Assembly (NCBI GenBank): GCA_000026125.1
Contig: CU207211.1
Span: 2,294,001-2,358,000 of the forward strand
Reading direction: 5' to 3'
DNA from: Herminiimonas arsenicoxydans
GTDB lineage: Bacteria > Pseudomonadota > Gammaproteobacteria > Burkholderiales > Burkholderiaceae_D
DNA: 64,000 bases
The notes below the pieces were generated by a model. It ran no database searches and had not been told where the DNA came from. It saw only the letters and a list, made by a program, of their open reading frames with translations. The translations under genes and the position numbers were made by a program. Shown in pieces: positions 63,255 through 64,000 of this stretch (position 1 is its first letter; each line of letters starts with the position of its first letter).

Positions 63255-64000
63255 ATGTCGCCGATCAAAAACTTGCCGCACTGTGCAACCTTTGCTGTGA
63301 TGCTTGCTGCCGTCGCTATTTCCGGATGCGGAAACAAAGAGGCTGCCGCACCGGCGCCAAGCGCCCCTGCCGTTACCGTCGTGACCCTCAAGGCACAGGA
63401 AGTGAGCCTGACGCGTGAGTTGCCCGGCCGCACCAATGCATTTCTGGTCGCCGAGGTAAGGCCTCAAGTCAACGGCATCATCAAGAAAAGGTTGTTTACA
63501 GAAGGTGCCCAGGTCAAGGCCGGACAGCCGCTGTATCAACTCGATGATGCAATCTATCAGGCAAATTACGCCAGCGCCAAGGCCGCTCTGGCACGCGCAC
63601 AGGCAACCCTGAAATCGGCAGAATTAAATGCAACGCGCACCGCTGAACTCGTCAAGATCGATGCCGTCAGCAGACAGGACAACGAAAATGCCGAAGCGGC
63701 ATTAAGCCAAAGCAAGGCTGATGTGGCCGCTGCGCAAGCCGCATTGCAAAGCAATAGCGTAACGCTGGGTTATGCACAAATTACCTCGCCGATTACCGGT
63801 CGCATCGGCAAATCGTCGGTCACGCAAGGCGCGCTGGTTACCGCCAACCAGGCGGCTGCACTGGCAACCGTGCAACAACTCAATCCAGTCTATATCGATC
63901 TGACGCAATCCAGCAGCGAACTGCTGCAGTTGCGCAAGGAACTCGCCGCCGGCCGCCTGACCCAATCCGGCAACTTGCCGGTGCAGATCGTGCTGGAAGA
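63255..64000 (+). CDS. RND efflux periplasmic adaptor (AcrA/MexA type), partial
   Basis: Open from ATG 63255 (AGAGG upstream) to the window end: 248 codons, with no stop. Lipobox VAISGC (lipid Cys near 24), then TRELPGRTNAFLVAEVRPQVNGIIKKRLFTEGAQVKAGQPLYQLDD and the lipoyl/alpha-hairpin parts, typical of AcrA/MexA adaptors. The pump and outer-membrane channel genes are expected downstream. Confidence 0.92.
   Translation, partial: MSPIKNLPHCATFAVMLAAVAISGCGNKEAAAPAPSAPAVTVVTLKAQEVSLTRELPGRTNAFLVAEVRPQVNGIIKKRLFTEGAQVKAGQPLYQLDDAIYQANYASAKAALARAQATLKSAELNATRTAELVKIDAVSRQDNENAEAALSQSKADVAAAQAALQSNSVTLGYAQITSPITGRIGKSSVTQGALVTANQAAALATVQQLNPVYIDLTQSSSELLQLRKELAAGRLTQSGNLPVQIVLE

Noticed and set aside
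1..64000. CRISPR arrays, rRNA operons, insertion sequences
   Set aside because: I saw no regularly spaced repeats, rRNA sequence or transposase gene in the window.

Overview
The window looks like the chromosome of a betaproteobacterium of the Oxalobacteraceae (Herminiimonas/Janthinobacterium type). This is inferred from the DnaQ, FabI, GloB, YejABEF, RibD/RibE and NrdR/GlyA proteins, the PHB genes and the minor-pilin operon; no rRNA is present to confirm it.

Layout. (1) Positions 1 to about 8.6 kb are the right end of a prophage or phage-like element whose left end lies outside the window. It has small host-range or unknown genes, a strong terminator cluster, an operator-covered promoter near 1.3 kb, then a tightly overlapping rightward operon: a KPGAE-type phage protein, a YqaJ-type exonuclease, a coiled-coil protein, an SSB-like protein, several unknown proteins, an excisionase and a tyrosine integrase. 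The integrase stops 25 bp from the 3' end of a tRNA-Val(CAC), the likely attachment site. (2) About 8.7-24.4 kb is core chromosome: dnaQ, rnhA, a methyltransferase, gloB, mltD, yejABEF (peptide/microcin C-type ABC importer), fabI, a DEAD-box helicase with a long leader, and a LysR regulator diverging from a ferredoxin, a DUF3861 protein and an extradiol dioxygenase.

(3) About 24.6-52.8 kb is the most striking part: a 28-kb low-oxygen/stress island. It contains an FNR-type regulator with all four cluster cysteines and the TTGAT-reading helix, and I find nine perfect TTGAY-N4-ATCAA boxes plus one near-perfect box in front of its genes. Each box has a -10-like hexamer 21-22 nt downstream, the geometry expected for class II FNR activation. 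The cargo is two Hsp20 proteins, three universal stress proteins, PHA synthase with an Mg2+-type P-ATPase, phasin, hemerythrin and acetoacetyl-CoA reductase, a SorAB-like sulfite dehydrogenase, an L,D-transpeptidase, a nitroreductase, a DevBCA-like tripartite exporter with its own outer-membrane protein, an ABC-2 exporter, a YflT-type membrane protein, a DksA/TraR zinc-finger protein, PolX, a cold-shock protein, a frameshifted alcohol dehydrogenase, a decayed BON gene and a dodecin. Together they look like an oxygen-limitation survival programme (carbon storage, protein and DNA protection, cell-wall hardening, electron disposal, efflux).

(4) About 53.2-64 kb returns to core genes on the minus strand: ribE, ribD, the minor pilin operon pilV-pilW-pilX-pilY1-pilE-fimT, nrdR and glyA (with a structured leader upstream), then on the plus strand an RND-efflux adaptor cut off by the window end.
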